From: Eutrigla gurnardus
Lineage: Eukaryota; Chordata; Actinopteri; Perciformes; Triglidae
Assembly: GCA_963514095.1 (NCBI GenBank)
Contig: OY741271.1
Location: forward strand, 1,271,520-1,335,519
Direction: 5' to 3'
DNA: 64,000 bases
Of the stretch, positions 1-11,290 are shown piece after piece. Below the pieces are notes generated by a model. The model saw only the letters and a list, made by a program, of their open reading frames with translations. It ran no database searches and was not told where the DNA came from. Positions within the stretch are counted from its first letter, which is position 1. The number at the start of each line of letters is the position of its first letter. A program made the translations under genes and the position numbers.

Positions 1-1
1 G

Positions 2-1073
2 CAGGGGTGGATTGGCCATAGGGAGTACCGGGAGTTTTCCCGGTGGGCTGGTCAATAATGGGCCGGCAGTGGCTGCCTTTTTTTTTTTTTTTCCCACAGA
101 GCTCAGCTGCAGCCCACAGACACATTAGAGGCCAAGTGGCTTGTCTGTCTAAAGAATACCTGGCCCAGTGGCCCTATGATAGGCTACAGAGGCCCAGTAG
201 TCCCACCCATTTTCCAGACCCCCCCCACGTCCAATCACCTTTAATGATGAGCAATAATTATGAGAGAGAAGAGAAACGCACACGAAAAACAAAGCGAAAA
301 TGGAGAAAAAACGAAAAGGCGGTGCAGAAAAACTGAGCCTCCGGCTCCGAGGCTTTGGCTGCGCCGGCTGCGGCGGGGTCCCTCTATAGGCAGGTGTCGC
401 AGGCGGACAGTGAAAGTGAGGCTCCCGCTGCCATGGTGGTACAGGAGGAGGAGGAGGAGGAGATTGGTGGTGGTGATAGCAGGTGTGTGTGCTAGATAAC
501 ATGTTGTGGATAAACACTCATTCACTAAATGTTCAGAAACTTTGTCTATGAACTTTACTTGACATAATAGATCTCTGCATAGTGTGTGGTGTGTTATAAC
601 TAAGTGTTGGAAAATAATATACTATCCTGATTATTTAATAATTGCTTTTATTAACCACTATTTTATATTTTCATCAAAGCATGCCACACATTTGCAGATC
701 TACAAGCTTAAAACACATGTTGCAATGTGGTGTGGTTTGACCACTGTAGTACCTTGCTATCAGCCTGCCAATGCCATGATCAGTTCCACCACATATGTGA
801 GTTAAATAAACAACACTCTTGAATCTTAAATCCTTTCTCCAGTATCCTTCTTAAGAGCAAATGAGCAACATACTGTGTAGTCACCATTTATTTTATTCAA
901 GGCTCCAGAATATAAAGGGATATTATTCAGTATAGTAGTGTTATAAAGGGCTTGTGTGATTATATGTGCAGTACATCAACGGGCCGAGTTGGCACAGTAT
1001 CTGCGCGCGGATTGTGGTAGGCCAGTCTGGACCAAAAAGTCCAGGGACAAATTTTTGTCCCAGTCCAGGCCTG
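2..1073. mobile_element. hAT-like DNA transposon, internally deleted derivative
   Basis: The left end starts CAGGGGTGGATTGG at position 2. The right end, read on the other strand from 1073, starts CAGGCCTGGACTGG, giving an imperfect terminal inverted repeat of about 14 bp of the CAGGG type used by hAT elements. The stretch 299-400 opens with Met-Glu-Lys-Lys-Arg-Lys followed by a basic run, like the start of a transposase reading frame, but stops after about 30 codons. No RNase-H-like transposase core is present. The left target duplication would lie outside the window, so the boundary cannot be proven. The family assignment is inference. Confidence 0.4.
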
Positions 1074-1207
1074 GTTCCCTGGATGTTAAACTGCTCCACT
1101 AAGGTGGTAGGGACGAACACAGGACTGTAACTCAGGGGGCTGGCCTTCATGCCCTGTATTAAACCGACAGTTGAGTGTTTTTTACTGATGTCTGGTGCCA
1201 TTATTCC

Positions 1208-2823
1208 ACGCAACACTTTTGTTTTTGCTCCCATTTTTCATGAGATGGACTTAAAGATCTAAAATTCATTCCAGATACACAATATTACCATTTCTCTCAA
1301 ACATTGTTCACAAATCTGTCTAAATGTGTGATAGTGAGCACTTCTGCTTTGCTGAGATAATCCATCCCACCTCACAGGTGTGCCACATCAAGATGCTGAT
1401 CTGACATCATGATTAGTGCACAGGTGTACCTTATACTGCCCACAATAAAAGGCCACTCTGAAATGTGCAGTTTTGTCTCACAGCAAAATGCCACAGATGC
1501 CACAAGCATTGAGGGAGCGTGCAATTGGCATGCTGACAGCAGGAATGTCAACCAGATCTGTTGCTCGTGCATTGAATGTTCATTTCTCCACCATAAGCCG
1601 TCTCCAAAGGCGTTTCAGAGAATATGGCAGTACATCCAACCGGCCTCACAACCGCAGACCACGTGTAACCACACCAGCCCAGGACCTCCACATCCAGCAG
1701 GTTCACCTCCAAGATCGTCTGAGACCAGCCACTCAGACAGCTGCTGAAACAATTGGTTTGCATAACCAAACAATTTCTGCACAAACTGTCAGAAACCGTC
1801 TCAGGGAAGCTCAACTGCATGCTCGTCGTCCTCATCGGGGTCTTGACCTGACTCCAGCTCGTCGCCGTAACAGACTTGAGTGGGCAAATGCTCACATTCG
1901 ATGGCGTCTGGCACGTTGGAGAGGTGTTCTCTTCATGGATGAATCTCGGTTTACATTGTTCAGGGCAGATGGCAGACAGCGTGTGTGGCGTCGTGTGGGT
2001 GAGCGCTTTGCTGATGTCAATGTTGTGGATCGAGTGGCCCATGGTGGTGGTGGGGTTATGGTATGGGCAGGCATCTGTTATGGACGAAGAACACAGGTGC
2101 ATTTTATTGATGGCATTTTGAATGCACAGAGATACCGTGATGAGATCCTGAGGCCCATTGTTGTGCCATACATCCATGAACATCACCTCATGTTTCAGCA
2201 AGATAATGCACGGCCCCATGTTGCAAGGATCTGTACACAATTCTTGGAAGCTGAAAATGTCCCAGTTCTTGCATGGCCAGCATACTCACCGGACATGTCA
2301 CCCATTGAGCATGTTTGGGATGTGCTTGACCGGCGTATACGACAGCGTGTACCAGTTCCCACTAATATCCAGCAACTTCGCACAGCCATTGAAGAGGAGT
2401 GGACCAACATTCCACAGGCCACAATTGACAATCTGATAAACTCTATGCGAAGAAGATGTGTTGCACTGCATGAGGCAAATGGTGGTCACACCAGATACTG
2501 ACTGGTTCTGAGTCCCCAGACCCCCAATAAAGCAAAAAAAATGCACATTTCAGGGTGGCCTTTTATTGTGGACAGTCTAAGGCACACCTGTGCACTAATC
2601 ATGATGTCAGATCAGCATCTTGATGTGGTACACCTGTGAGGTGGGATGGATTATCTCAGCAAAGCAGAAGTGCTCACTATCACACATTTAGACAGATTTG
2701 TGAACAATGTTTGAGAGAAATGGTAATATTGTGTATCTGGAATGAATTTTAGATCTTTAAGTCCATCTCATGAAAAATGGGAGCAAAAACAAAAGTGTTG
2801 CGTTTATATTTTTGTTGAGTGTA
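1208..2823 (+). mobile_element. Tc1/mariner transposon, left outer terminus missing
   Basis: Two long inverted repeats (about 1208-1472 and 2542-2823) flank a full transposase gene. The right arm ends in AAACGCAAC...TTGTTGAGTGTA read inward-out, with TA at the very end as expected for a Tc1 target. The left arm matches only from ACGCAACAC at 1208; the outer 20 or so bases that should precede it are absent and replaced by unrelated sequence. The arms are otherwise nearly identical, so the copy is young. It encodes a potentially functional enzyme but probably cannot be excised itself. Confidence 0.9.
1488..2501 (+). CDS. Tc1-family transposase, intact, DD34E
   Basis: This reading frame of 337 codons cuts and pastes Tc1-type elements in the nucleus by binding their inverted repeats. 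The N-terminus (residues about 1-110) holds two helix-turn-helix segments separated by a basic Asn-Arg-Arg-Pro-Arg linker. The catalytic triad is visible: Asp in the FMDESRF segment, Asp in QQDNARPH, and Glu in SPIEHVWD with exactly 34 residues between the last two, the Tc1 spacing. Length (about 340 aa) is normal for the family and there is no stop or frameshift. I use the ATG at 1488; the frame is open a few codons upstream from a TTG, but MPQ is the natural start. Any promoter would lie in the left inverted repeat. Confidence 0.93.
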   Translation: MPQMPQALRERAIGMLTAGMSTRSVARALNVHFSTISRLQRRFREYGSTSNRPHNRRPRVTTPAQDLHIQQVHLQDRLRPATQTAAETIGLHNQTISAQTVRNRLREAQLHARRPHRGLDLTPARRRNRLEWANAHIRWRLARWRGVLFMDESRFTLFRADGRQRVWRRVGERFADVNVVDRVAHGGGGVMVWAGICYGRRTQVHFIDGILNAQRYRDEILRPIVVPYIHEHHLMFQQDNARPHVARICTQFLEAENVPVLAWPAYSPDMSPIEHVWDVLDRRIRQRVPVPTNIQQLRTAIEEEWTNIPQATIDNLINSMRRRCVALHEANGGHTRY

Positions 2824-3741
2824 TAATCCCGTAATGTTGGAGAGGAGGCAGACATTTCTTCAGCCGATAACTTAAAACAGTCGCGCTAGAGGATGTGTTT
2901 CCAGTGTGGACTGTCTCTCATCTGCGTGATGCCTTTAAATGCTCCACACTGAAAGGAGGTCCGTGGTTTTCCCTCGTTGGCGGTCACTTTGCTTTTTCAC
3001 TTCCATTAGTTGGTTGTTTCTTTTTCTTGGACTGGAAGTTGAATGGTCTTCTTTCCCTGCCTGTTGATCCTCCATTGTGAGTCAGCAGTAATGAAATGTA
3101 CCTGGTCAAACACTTTAGACTAGAGGGAGCCTGACTCATTTCTGATTTCCGATTACAAGTAAACGCTTACAAGTAAACGCAGCATACTTCCGTGAGTAGC
3201 TCCACCTGCAGACCAACCGCTGCTGACTGACGGAAAAAGATAAAACTCATTCAGAGTTTAGTGGGAATGTGGCCACAGACACAGAGATCCTATTTCTGGG
3301 CAAAGCAGCAAGTACAAACATTTTCATTAGTGGGTCACATGATCAACCACCATTGTGTTAACTCACTCTTTGATAGACTGGAACTTAAAAGACAATGAAC
3401 ATGTTATGGACTGACACTTTAAAGACGGGAAAAAACAAGTTATCTGAAATGATTGTGTACCCACGCCGCTGGGTTGATTTCTGTAACGGTGTTTTGACTA
3501 ACCTCAGCCATATTAGCGAGCCCAGTAAGCGTCTATTATTAGTTAAAACACCGCGGTCCCGCTGAATGAACGCCAGTTCATTCACGAGCTCCCGTGTGAT
3601 AGTAACAAGGCCAAGCCTTAGAATATTGCGCGCATTCTCCCCCTCTCTTTGTTTGTGTCCCGCTAACACACACACGCACACATACATCGCCCCCCACACG
3701 TGTCCTATGCCAGCTGTTTCCGTATCTGGATGCTAAGGACA
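2824..3741. other. Unassigned intergenic sequence
   Basis: No open frame longer than about 100 codons has recognisable motifs, and no terminal repeats or tandem arrays were found. A short CA-rich run lies near 3664-3690. Confidence 0.5.
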
Positions 3742-3896
3742 TAGCTCCATCTGGTGGCTGTACCCGGCCATCTCTCGCTCTCTCTCCCTCTCTCGCGATC
3801 CTATCGGACGTCAGTGGCTCCGCCCCTGAACGCTGTGAGGAATAGCTCCATCTGGTGGCTGCACCCGGCCATCTCTCCCTCTCTCGCTACTCTATC
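3742..3896. repeat. Direct repeat, about 100-bp period
   Basis: The segment AGCTCCATCTGGTGGCTG followed by ACCCGGCCATCTCTC occurs at about 3743 and again at about 3843, with pyrimidine-rich CTCTCTCCC sequence between. It abuts the truncated left side of MITE copy A. Confidence 0.6.
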
Positions 3897-5322
3897 ACTG
3901 TCACTCCTACCCCCGCAAGTGAGAAAGAGGGAGGAGAGAAGGCGTGAGTGGGAGACGAGGAGGAGAGAAGGCGTGGAGTGGGATTAACACAGCCGATTCA
4001 GATCTTCACCAATCAAATGAGCTCCTCTCCTCACCTTTAATGCGCGAGGTGCAGTGCAAGTTTCGTCACTTGACAACCCAATGACAGAAGACAGCAGCAG
4101 CAGTACCAGATGGCTGAGAGAGATGTGAACTCGTTAGTTTGCATCACAGATCCAGCTGTGTTAATTCAGTCAAGCTGAGTTTCCGTTACGCGTGCCATCC
4201 GCCTTTGATCTGACGTCAGATGTGACGGGACAATCTATATAGATATAAATGCACGTGTTGATTCAATTAGTTGCATTAAATAGTGTTTGTTGTGATTATT
4301 AATTGCATTTAAATGTGCCTGGAACTGTGGAAACCTGCCTGTGAGGTCTTGGTGACGTGTGCGCACTGCGCGCCGGTGAGCCAAACAGGCTGCGCTGGAC
4401 CAAACTTGCATTGCGCCAGCTTCGCCACCAGGGCTGTAAACTAACTTTTTGGCTCACCTGCCAAGGGGACCGGTAGATGAAAGAATCTACCGGCCAAGTA
4501 CATTTTTTACCGGCCAAATAATAAATTGCCTCTTTTTGTTGCATATACATCTGTTTCAGTACTTTTCATTGAGATAACAGCATTATAGAGCAGTGCATGC
4601 TTAGAAAAGAAGCCATTCCCTGTCAGTCTTCCACTTCTCACTGAACTTTCTCACTTTTGCTTTTTTCGTCGATGTCGCCTTCTTTGTCACCTTCCTTTCC
4701 ACCTATCTCCTATGTATGGTAGTGCAGATATACCGTTGAAATACGCATATTTGTTTATCTACTCTTCACATTTATTTAAGGTATTTTCTCTTCCTGTTTC
4801 CCAGTGCAAGTTGAGATACACAAATATGATCGCATTTGTCAATCGCGGTATTTTATTCTGGTGTGAACTACACTATCGCTTAACAGGGGCGCCGAAAGGA
4901 AGCGGGCTCCGCTACGCGCCTATTCGCGGCGCTTCCGCGGCCGGTGTGAATCAGGCGTCACTCACTGCGCCAAACTTTTAAAGAGCGGTGACGCGCACGC
5001 TACGTTGCTTCGGGGGAACTATTTTCTACAGCGGTGATGTCGGGGGGAGCTACTTCAGTGTGACACACACCAAATCACCAGTTTAGCTTGACGTTTGCTA
5101 CCGTCATAATTTATCAGTTTACAGCTACTACAATGTTTTGTTATATCATGCATAATTTATTGCAAGAGCACGACCATCGGGACAAACATTTACCCGCCCC
5201 AGTGGCATGTATCCCTCCATAATTAAGTCGCCAGGGGAATATTTTAGTCGCATTTAGCGAGTGGCGACCGCTAGTTTACAGCCCTGTTCGCCACCATGCG
5301 CTGCGCCACGAAACTAGGGCCC
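3897..5322 (+). mobile_element. MITE family 'GGGCCCTAGTTTCG', copy A (interrupted by a hAT)
   Basis: Sequence 3897-4428 continues at 5295-5322 after removal of an inserted 858-bp hAT and matches copies at 42001 and 52740. Its right end is ACGAAACTAGGGCCC, ending at 5322. The left terminal part is missing; homology begins around CACTCCTACCCCCGC. Compared with copy C there is an internal deletion just before the hAT insertion. No coding capacity is seen. Orientation is given relative to copy C. Confidence 0.8.
4429..5286. mobile_element. hAT-type non-autonomous transposon with perfect 8-bp target duplication
   Basis: The element starts CAGGGCTGTAAACTA and ends TAGTTTACAGCCCTG, an inverted terminal repeat with the hAT CAGGG start. 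It is bounded by TTCGCCAC at 4421-4428 and TTCGCCAC at 5287-5294, an exact 8-bp target duplication that is diagnostic for hAT. It sits inside MITE copy A, so it is younger than that copy. No transposase frame is present. Confidence 0.88.
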
Positions 5323-5471
5323 AATGCGTTTCGGATGAATCGTGGTTCTTACTTATGATTAATGTTTTAATACGTTTAAGACACATTAAAAATAACTGAG
5401 CATTACATTTTTGTATTCAGCATAAAATATTATGTTAAATTATAACACTCACTGATCTCACTCGCATTATT

Positions 5472-5586
5472 TGAAGCCTAATTGGCGGAGTTTCAGGAGC
5501 AGGTCCACACCTCAACAGCGCCAACTTCCGCATCTCTATAAATAGCCACCTGACCCTCTCCTCCGCTTCGCTCTCGTATTCTGCGC
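5472..5586 (+). repeat. Split direct repeat A1 (Ngaro-like 5' end)
   Basis: It begins TGAAGCCTAATTGGCGGAG and contains a TATA-like CTATAAATAG near 5537-5546, plausibly the element promoter. It is repeated at 8568-8682. Confidence 0.85.
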
Positions 5587-6979
5587 TCGCTCTCGTATCC
5601 TGCGTTCGCTCTCGTGTTCGTTCACTCTCGTGTTCGGCCAGAGACGAGAGCATGCGACTTCGCCTCGAGCCCAACCAAACTTTCGCATGAACAAACACCA
5701 GCTTTGGCTCACCTCGCATCTTAACTCACCTCACCACGGATTTCGTCTCTCCATCCCCGTCTGCGGACGATCCTTTCCATCGAGATCAGGACCATAATCC
5801 ACCAGAAGCCGACGCCACCTCCGTTCCCGAGACCCCGACTTCAGTGGCGCAAACGACGTCCAGGACGCAAGCGACTTAGAAGAAAACCCACTCTGTCTCA
5901 TCCACGGTCATTGTTCCGCCTAGTTCATCCCTTCTCAACAGTCAAGACTACCATAGCTCGCCCGACGAATCCTCCGTGTCTCCCAGCCCACCTTCTTCAG
6001 CAGCTAAGAGAGGACGAGGAAACTCACGGACAGAACGTCGCCGGAGTTCGCCGACCCCGTCGCCTCCGAACATCACTCCAGGCTCCCGCCATCGTCCCGA
6101 CAACACCGGCCGAACAACTTGCCAGTCGCAGCGTCACCACACTCCAGTGAGATCCCCCGACCAGTCTCCATCTTCAAAGAATCTCCAACCGGAAAGACGC
6201 CAAAAGACGTATAAAGCAGGAAAATAAAGCAAACTCCACACTTGTGGCCTCTCGTTCCACCAACACCAGGTCGCTTCCGTAAGTTCACGTCAGAGACAAC
6301 TGACCAGTAAGACTCGGTTGCGTGAAAGTTTAACTTCCGTACGGGGCAGTCCCAGCCCAAGAAGATAAAATGTATCCAGCACCCAGAAACGAGGTTCGTT
6401 TCGACCGAGATCCTGCCATTCCGAGCACAGGCCCGCCATACTTTACTGCGGCCTGGACAAATTCTATATTCATGAACTGAGGATTTCTTCGGTTTATCCT
6501 TGGGCTTCCAACAAAAGAACTGGGGGCTAATACTACCATCAAACACAGCCCTAAGAAAACAAGAGCAGTAGCAAAAGCAGAGACAGAGATCCTCTGCAAG
6601 ATCAAACAACTCCGGAGTTTCCGCCACCACTTCTCATCATCTCTACAATCCAGAGGGAGCGCCCAGACGGATTCTAGGACCCTCCAACTTCCATCAGGAT
6701 TGTCATCATCAGCAAAAGCAACCTACAACCCCAAGGGCAAACGCCACAGCGCCCACCGCCATCCAGTTCCAGCCGTCACCGCAGCTACCTTTCGCTTTTC
6801 CAACAACCACAGCAGCCCGTTTCAGCCGGGGCTCCTGGCACCGGGTTGCCAGCGCCCCCCGCCATTTTTCCAACAACCACAGTAACTCCTTTCAGCCGGT
6901 CCCCCTGGCACCGGGACGCCAGCCACCATGCCATCGCCCTTATTAAACTCGCCAAGCGCCTTCAAGGTCCCCTATCTAC

Positions 6980-7300
6980 CCCGACAACTGCCGTTCTTCG
7001 GTGTCCGCTGACGTGGTGCATATTACTTTGCCGTCAGGCTCACCTTCGGCAGCCCCAAACTCTTCGACCACTTGTCTAAAGCCCTCTGTTGGATCCTGTC
7101 CAACAACCGGGATTCCATACGTCGTCCATCCTTTGGGCGATCTTCCATCACCCCCCCGTCATCACCACCCGCCTCTGGCCTGGCCACTCCGACTTCAGTC
7201 TTCTCCGACCTCGGAGTTACATCATCCACAGAGAAAACAGAGGGCCCCTCCTCGCTCAACCTTCTCGCTAATCGGAACGGAATCACTTTCTTCCACGACG
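6980..7300 (+). pseudogene. Reverse transcriptase relic of the Ngaro-like element
   Basis: Translation shows the block Gly-Ser-Pro-Lys-Leu-Phe-Asp-His-Leu-Ser-Lys-Ala followed by Cys-Trp-Ile-Leu-Ser-Asn-Asn, typical of Ngaro/DIRS RT just before the catalytic Leu-Asp-Asp. Here the catalytic site has decayed to a His-Pro-Leu-Gly-Asp-like string in another frame. A downstream Glu-Lys-Thr-Glu-Gly-Pro motif is also a family hallmark. Frames change at least twice. Confidence 0.65.
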
Positions 7301-7314
7301 ACCAACGGACTCAC

Positions 7315-7560
7315 CCACATGACATCCATCTGTACATTGACGCTTCTCCTTCAGTCGTTTTTGGGGGCTTCTACAACGGAAGATGGTTTCGAAGCAGTAC
7401 GGCCCCCAGAGCTTGCAAACGAATGCCAGGTCGCTTCCCTGTGCTCTTGAGATCTACCCTTGGTCGCCACCATCTTGCGGGGACACAAATGGCCCCGCAA
7501 GTCCATCCACATATACTAGGATAACCTTGCAGTCGTAGACATAATTAACAAGGACGCTCC
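7315..7560 (+). pseudogene. RNase H relic of the Ngaro-like element
   Basis: The peptide His-Leu-Tyr-Ile-Asp-Ala-Ser-Pro-Ser-Val-Val-Phe-Gly-Gly-Phe fits the first catalytic Asp block of the DIRS/Ngaro RNase H (TDAS...GFGG). It is followed by a Trp-Phe and, in a shifted frame, an Arg-Gly-His-Lys-Trp segment. It is broken by frameshifts and has no start codon of its own. Confidence 0.65.
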
Positions 7561-7779
7561 AACTCCCCATCCATCATGCAATTCACACAGAGCCTCATCT
7601 GGCACTCCGTTACACATAAATATGTTCTCTGACTCTCTTTCCTGCCGATACCTTCCCAAAGCCATTCCTCCATATCACCCTCAACCCCCTCGTCCTACTT
7701 GACAACTCGGAAAAGCTTCCACCTCTTCCACGACCAATACAACGCAACCTTTCTATCGTTCGATCTTATCACCTTGACT

Positions 7780-8360
7780 CTTTCATCACTTACGCCCATT
7801 CCATCAGGGCAATCCAAACACACACCATCAAAGCGTACCTTAGCGGGACCAGCTTCTTCTCCAAGCTAATAACCGGCAGTTCGGGCCTGGCCACCAGCCA
7901 TCCCCAGATAACTTCCCTCCTCCTCAACCATTCGCTTCGACTCCAGCCGTCATGCTCGCATTTTCGACTCGTCTCGCTTTTCAGACGACATCATGGTGCT
8001 CCACTTACAGCTAACCAAAACCAATCAATTCGGTCCACCCACGCCCGTCTTCTTCTTCAAGGTCCAATCACCGCTGAATCCCTTCGAAAACCTCCCAAAC
8101 TCTCGCAATTCTGCAAATCTCAGAGCACAACATGACAGATCCCTTCTTCATTTCCGAGTCCGGCCAAGTGGCTACACGATTCTAGTCCCACCATCACTTT
8201 CGCCTCGTGCTCATTGTCTGGTATTTGGCCCGACAACTACTCCGGGCACTCCTTCAGAATCGGAGCAGCCACTTCGGCCTCCCGTAGTGGCATCCCAGAA
8301 CACTTCATACTTCCCGTGGGCCGCCGGTCCTCCCAAACGTACGACCGCTACATCCGTTAA
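7780..8360 (+). pseudogene. Tyrosine recombinase relic of the Ngaro-like element
   Basis: In one largely continuous frame, Thr-Ile-Lys-Ala-Tyr-Leu-Ser-Gly and Phe-Phe-Ser-Lys-Leu-Ile-Thr-Gly mark the N-terminal core. Gly-His-Ser-Phe-Arg-Ile-Gly-Ala-Ala-Thr (about 8244-8273) holds the H-x-x-R catalytic motif, and Tyr-Asp-Arg-Tyr-Ile-Arg just before a stop holds the catalytic tyrosine. The enzyme would integrate a circular DNA intermediate instead of a DDE integrase. At least one internal stop is present near 8130. Confidence 0.75.
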
Positions 8361-8405
8361 GATCTCAAATCCGCTCAATCTCTTCTTAAGTAATTGGAGG
8401 TTTTT

Positions 8406-8907
8406 GGGGGTCCGTCGCTGCCCGGGAGCGGCGGCGGATTCTCTACAAGAATCCCCACAACGCACTCGAACACTCAAGAACCAAGATCTTCGACACTTCA
8501 TTCTCTTTGTCAATAATAATAAATCCTTAAACGCATCTCGTTGACGGTGTGGTCCTTGCTAGTGAATTGAAGCCTAATTGGCGGAGTTTCAGGAGCAGGT
8601 CCACACCTCAACAGCGCCAACTTCCGCATCTCTATAAATAGCCACCTGACCCTCTCCTCTGCTTCGCTCTCGTATTCTGCGCCCCTCCCCCCCACCCCAT
8701 TTCTCTTCCCATTTCTTCTTTCTATCCTCTCCTTCGTAGGTCCAAGGGGGTCCGTCGCTGCCCGGGAGCGGCGGCGGATTCTCTACAAGAATCCTCACAA
8801 TGCACTTGAACGCTCAAGAACCAAGATCTTCGACACTTCATTCTCTTTGTCAATAATAATAAATCCCTAAACGCATCTCGTTGACGGTGTGGTCCTTGCT
8901 AGTGAAT
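8406..8907 (+). repeat. B1-A2-B2 terminal repeat cluster of the Ngaro-like element
   Basis: B1 (8406-8567) and B2 (8746-8907) both run from GGGGGTCCGTCGCTGCCC to CCTTGCTAGTGAAT and contain AATAATAAAT, a likely polyadenylation region. A2 (8568-8682) lies between them and joins B1 without a gap, as expected if the element passes through a circle. Confidence 0.85.
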
Positions 8908-11040
8908 GCATGTTTATTTCATGTATATCAAATTTTGGTTACAAGTTACTGAATCGAATCATGGTTTACAGAATCGAATCGAATCGTTAAAAAAAAAAGA
9001 AGAAATTGTCCCTTGAATTGAATCGCCAACTACTGTATTGTTAATCGAAATGAATCGCTGTGAAGCCAAAGATTCACACCCCTAATTATACTGCATGAAG
9101 ACCATAGATGTTTCATATGTACGAGAACGTCCTCAGTCAGCACTTTTAATGTGAGTCTCCACAGAGCTTCACTCCAAGTTCTCTCGCCTCTCAGCTCCAG
9201 CTGCCAGCTCATTAGTAGTTTTAACTTTTTAATTGGGAAGTTAGGCCATGGTCTGACCTTCCCAAAGAACGTCCACACTCAAACCAAGTTTCCTCAAAGC
9301 CATTTAAAAGTACAGACACTAACATTCAGATCCTTCAGCTCAGATGGATGGATTGAAAAACAATGTTCGGATCCGCTCCCACTTTTTAATGGGTCTTCCT
9401 TGGCCCGTGCTACACCCATGCTACAACCTTCCACCAAGTTTCATGAACACCAGTCTCTGTAATCCTGCTGAAAGCGAAACAAGCAAACCAAAGAGAAAAC
9501 ACAACCTCCTTGGCGGGAGGTTAATAAAAAGCCCAAGAGAAATAAAGAGGACACACAACCATGAGAGACAGTTGGGGAAGGGAGGGGAGGGGGTGGGTTA
9601 GAAATGAAATATAAAATAGGAACATGAGAATACAGATGTACGACGTGTTCTCCGTAGGGCTGCAGGGGATGTGCACCGTCTAACTGGAGCAGAGAAAGTG
9701 ATTTGTCCTCAGCTGCACCGTCGCCTTCAGGGGCCCACTGCTGCTGCGTGGGACTGCACGCCATGGAATGTGTGTGTGTGCACTCTCTACACACATGGCA
9801 GTAGAGTATAATACATGTGCTTGCAGTGTGATCATATTTGGAAGAGTGTGCTTTTCAGCTATAACTGAGCTCTCTGACTTTTGTAAACACGGCATTAAAG
9901 ACACGGAGGCTGGATGTTGTTGTTGACAACAACCATGTCAACAACAACAACATTTTCCTGCTCATCTGAACACATTCTTCCTCTTCCTCCTGTTGGGCCT
10001 GGGTCCTATTGTAAACATATATTGAGTTTGGGTGAGAGAGTGAGAGAGAAGTGTGGAAAGCTAATAAAACTGTGGTGAATCAATGAAAAAGGAGCTAGAG
10101 TTTGGTCCACATGAACTGCTGCTGTGCAGACTGTTTAGCAATCAGAAAGTAAACCTTTTGGTAACAGTTGCTTCTTCAGTCCACTAGATGGTGCAGAGTT
10201 TTTTCTGGTGTGGTCATAAATTCAGCTGATTGGCAGGAAGTTGGTCAAAACATAGTCCAAACTGACAAACACATTTTGCTTAAAAAAAAAAAAAAATGAT
10301 AAGGAGAGATACACTGAGTAAAAATGTTATCTATTATCTTTATCTCTTAGATGAAACATGTCGACAAGTTGCAGTAATGATTAAATAATATGAATAATTT
10401 GAAGGAAGTGCAATTTTATTACTTTAAATCATATATGTTCAGCATTTTGCAAAATGTTTAAAATCGTGATGTGACGTAACCATGACAACATCGTTTAACT
10501 GTATTTCAACAAAATATTACATGAGCCTTTGCCACCATTGTTATGGAGAATAGGCCTGTTATTGGCACAATTCAAAATAACTTTATTATTGCAAGTTGGA
10601 ACAAAATGTCTCATTGACTAGAAATCTGAAAGTAAAGTGATATAAAATTATGACAGCTGTTTCTAGGGAACAACACGTTGTACACGATCTGCCCAGCAGC
10701 ATGCTAACGTCCTGCATATACTCAGTCAGTCAAGCCAGCAGAGCATCGTACAAACACACTGGAACATTCCATTCTCTTCCTACTGGTGATGTATTTCCCA
10801 GTGAAACAGGAGGAGGCAGGACTTAATGATTTGATGGTTGATAAACTCACCACCGTGTCGAGCTCTGTGTATTTAAACGTTGCAGATGAATTGATAGATG
10901 GGTGTGTATATGCAGTATTTTCTAACACAGATTGTTTTGTTCCATGGCAGCCTTGGCGCTCCTCCTACATTCTATCCAAAATTAACAACTTTTTTAGTTG
11001 AATCCTTCAGTACAGACCATTCACCCCAATAAAACCACTG
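8908..11040. other. Unassigned sequence
   Basis: At 8935-9085 there is an AT-rich block dense in GAATCGAATCG, resembling the 45000-45160 block (a commonly seen fish repeat type). Nothing else is recognised; no coding frame shows conserved motifs. Confidence 0.4.
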
Positions 11041-11290
11041 TCTGTCTATAAGTGGACGTCGTCATGGTGACGTCACCTGTTGCTTTGTGGACTTCAGTTT
11101 TGAAGCCACATTTTGGCCGTTTTGACCATATTTGGACTGTGGAGGAGCGACGGGTGGATCTGATGAACACAAGCAGCAGAGCAGCACCCTTACTGGATCA
11201 CAATCCATCTGGATTCTGGTCTGAAGCTGCTAACAAAGTTAGATTCACGATTCAAGGTCAACTTTACAGCTAAGTGTTAAAGTCATCTTC
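11041..11290 (+). repeat. Dispersed repeat, related to 26025-26100 and 63748-63860
   Basis: The segment GATTCTGGTCTGAAGCTGCT continuing through AACAAAGTT and CAAGGTCAACTTTAC (about 11212-11268) recurs inverted at about 26025-26100. The part GTGACGTCACC...TTTTGAAGCC near 11066-11107 resembles an inverted block near 63800-63840. Several kilobases apart and in both orientations, this fits an unnamed interspersed repeat. Confidence 0.55.

Larger units (their letters stand above)
5472..8907 (+). mobile_element. Ngaro/DIRS-type tyrosine-recombinase retrotransposon, degenerate, with split direct repeats
   Basis: Four repeat blocks define the element: A1 5472-5586, B1 8406-8567, A2 8568-8682, B2 8746-8907. 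A1 and A2 differ at about one site over 115 bp; B1 and B2 are both 162 bp and differ at about six sites. The order A1-coding-B1-A2-B2 is the split-direct-repeat plan of Ngaro elements. Between A1 and B1 lie relics of RT, RNase H and tyrosine recombinase in that order. Frames are broken throughout, so this copy is dead. At 3.4 kb it is shorter than a full autonomous Ngaro. Confidence 0.85.

Noticed and set aside
149..525. Pro-rich and Leu-rich frames on the minus strand near the start
   Set aside because: Low-complexity translation of GGAGGA and GA-rich DNA within the hAT-like remnant.
1548..2240. 230-codon open frame on the minus strand
   Set aside because: It is the antisense shadow of the intact Tc1 transposase and has no motifs.
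7001..7524. Overlapping open frames of about 150 codons
   Set aside because: They are shifted pieces of the degenerate Ngaro-like RT/RNase H and not separate genes.
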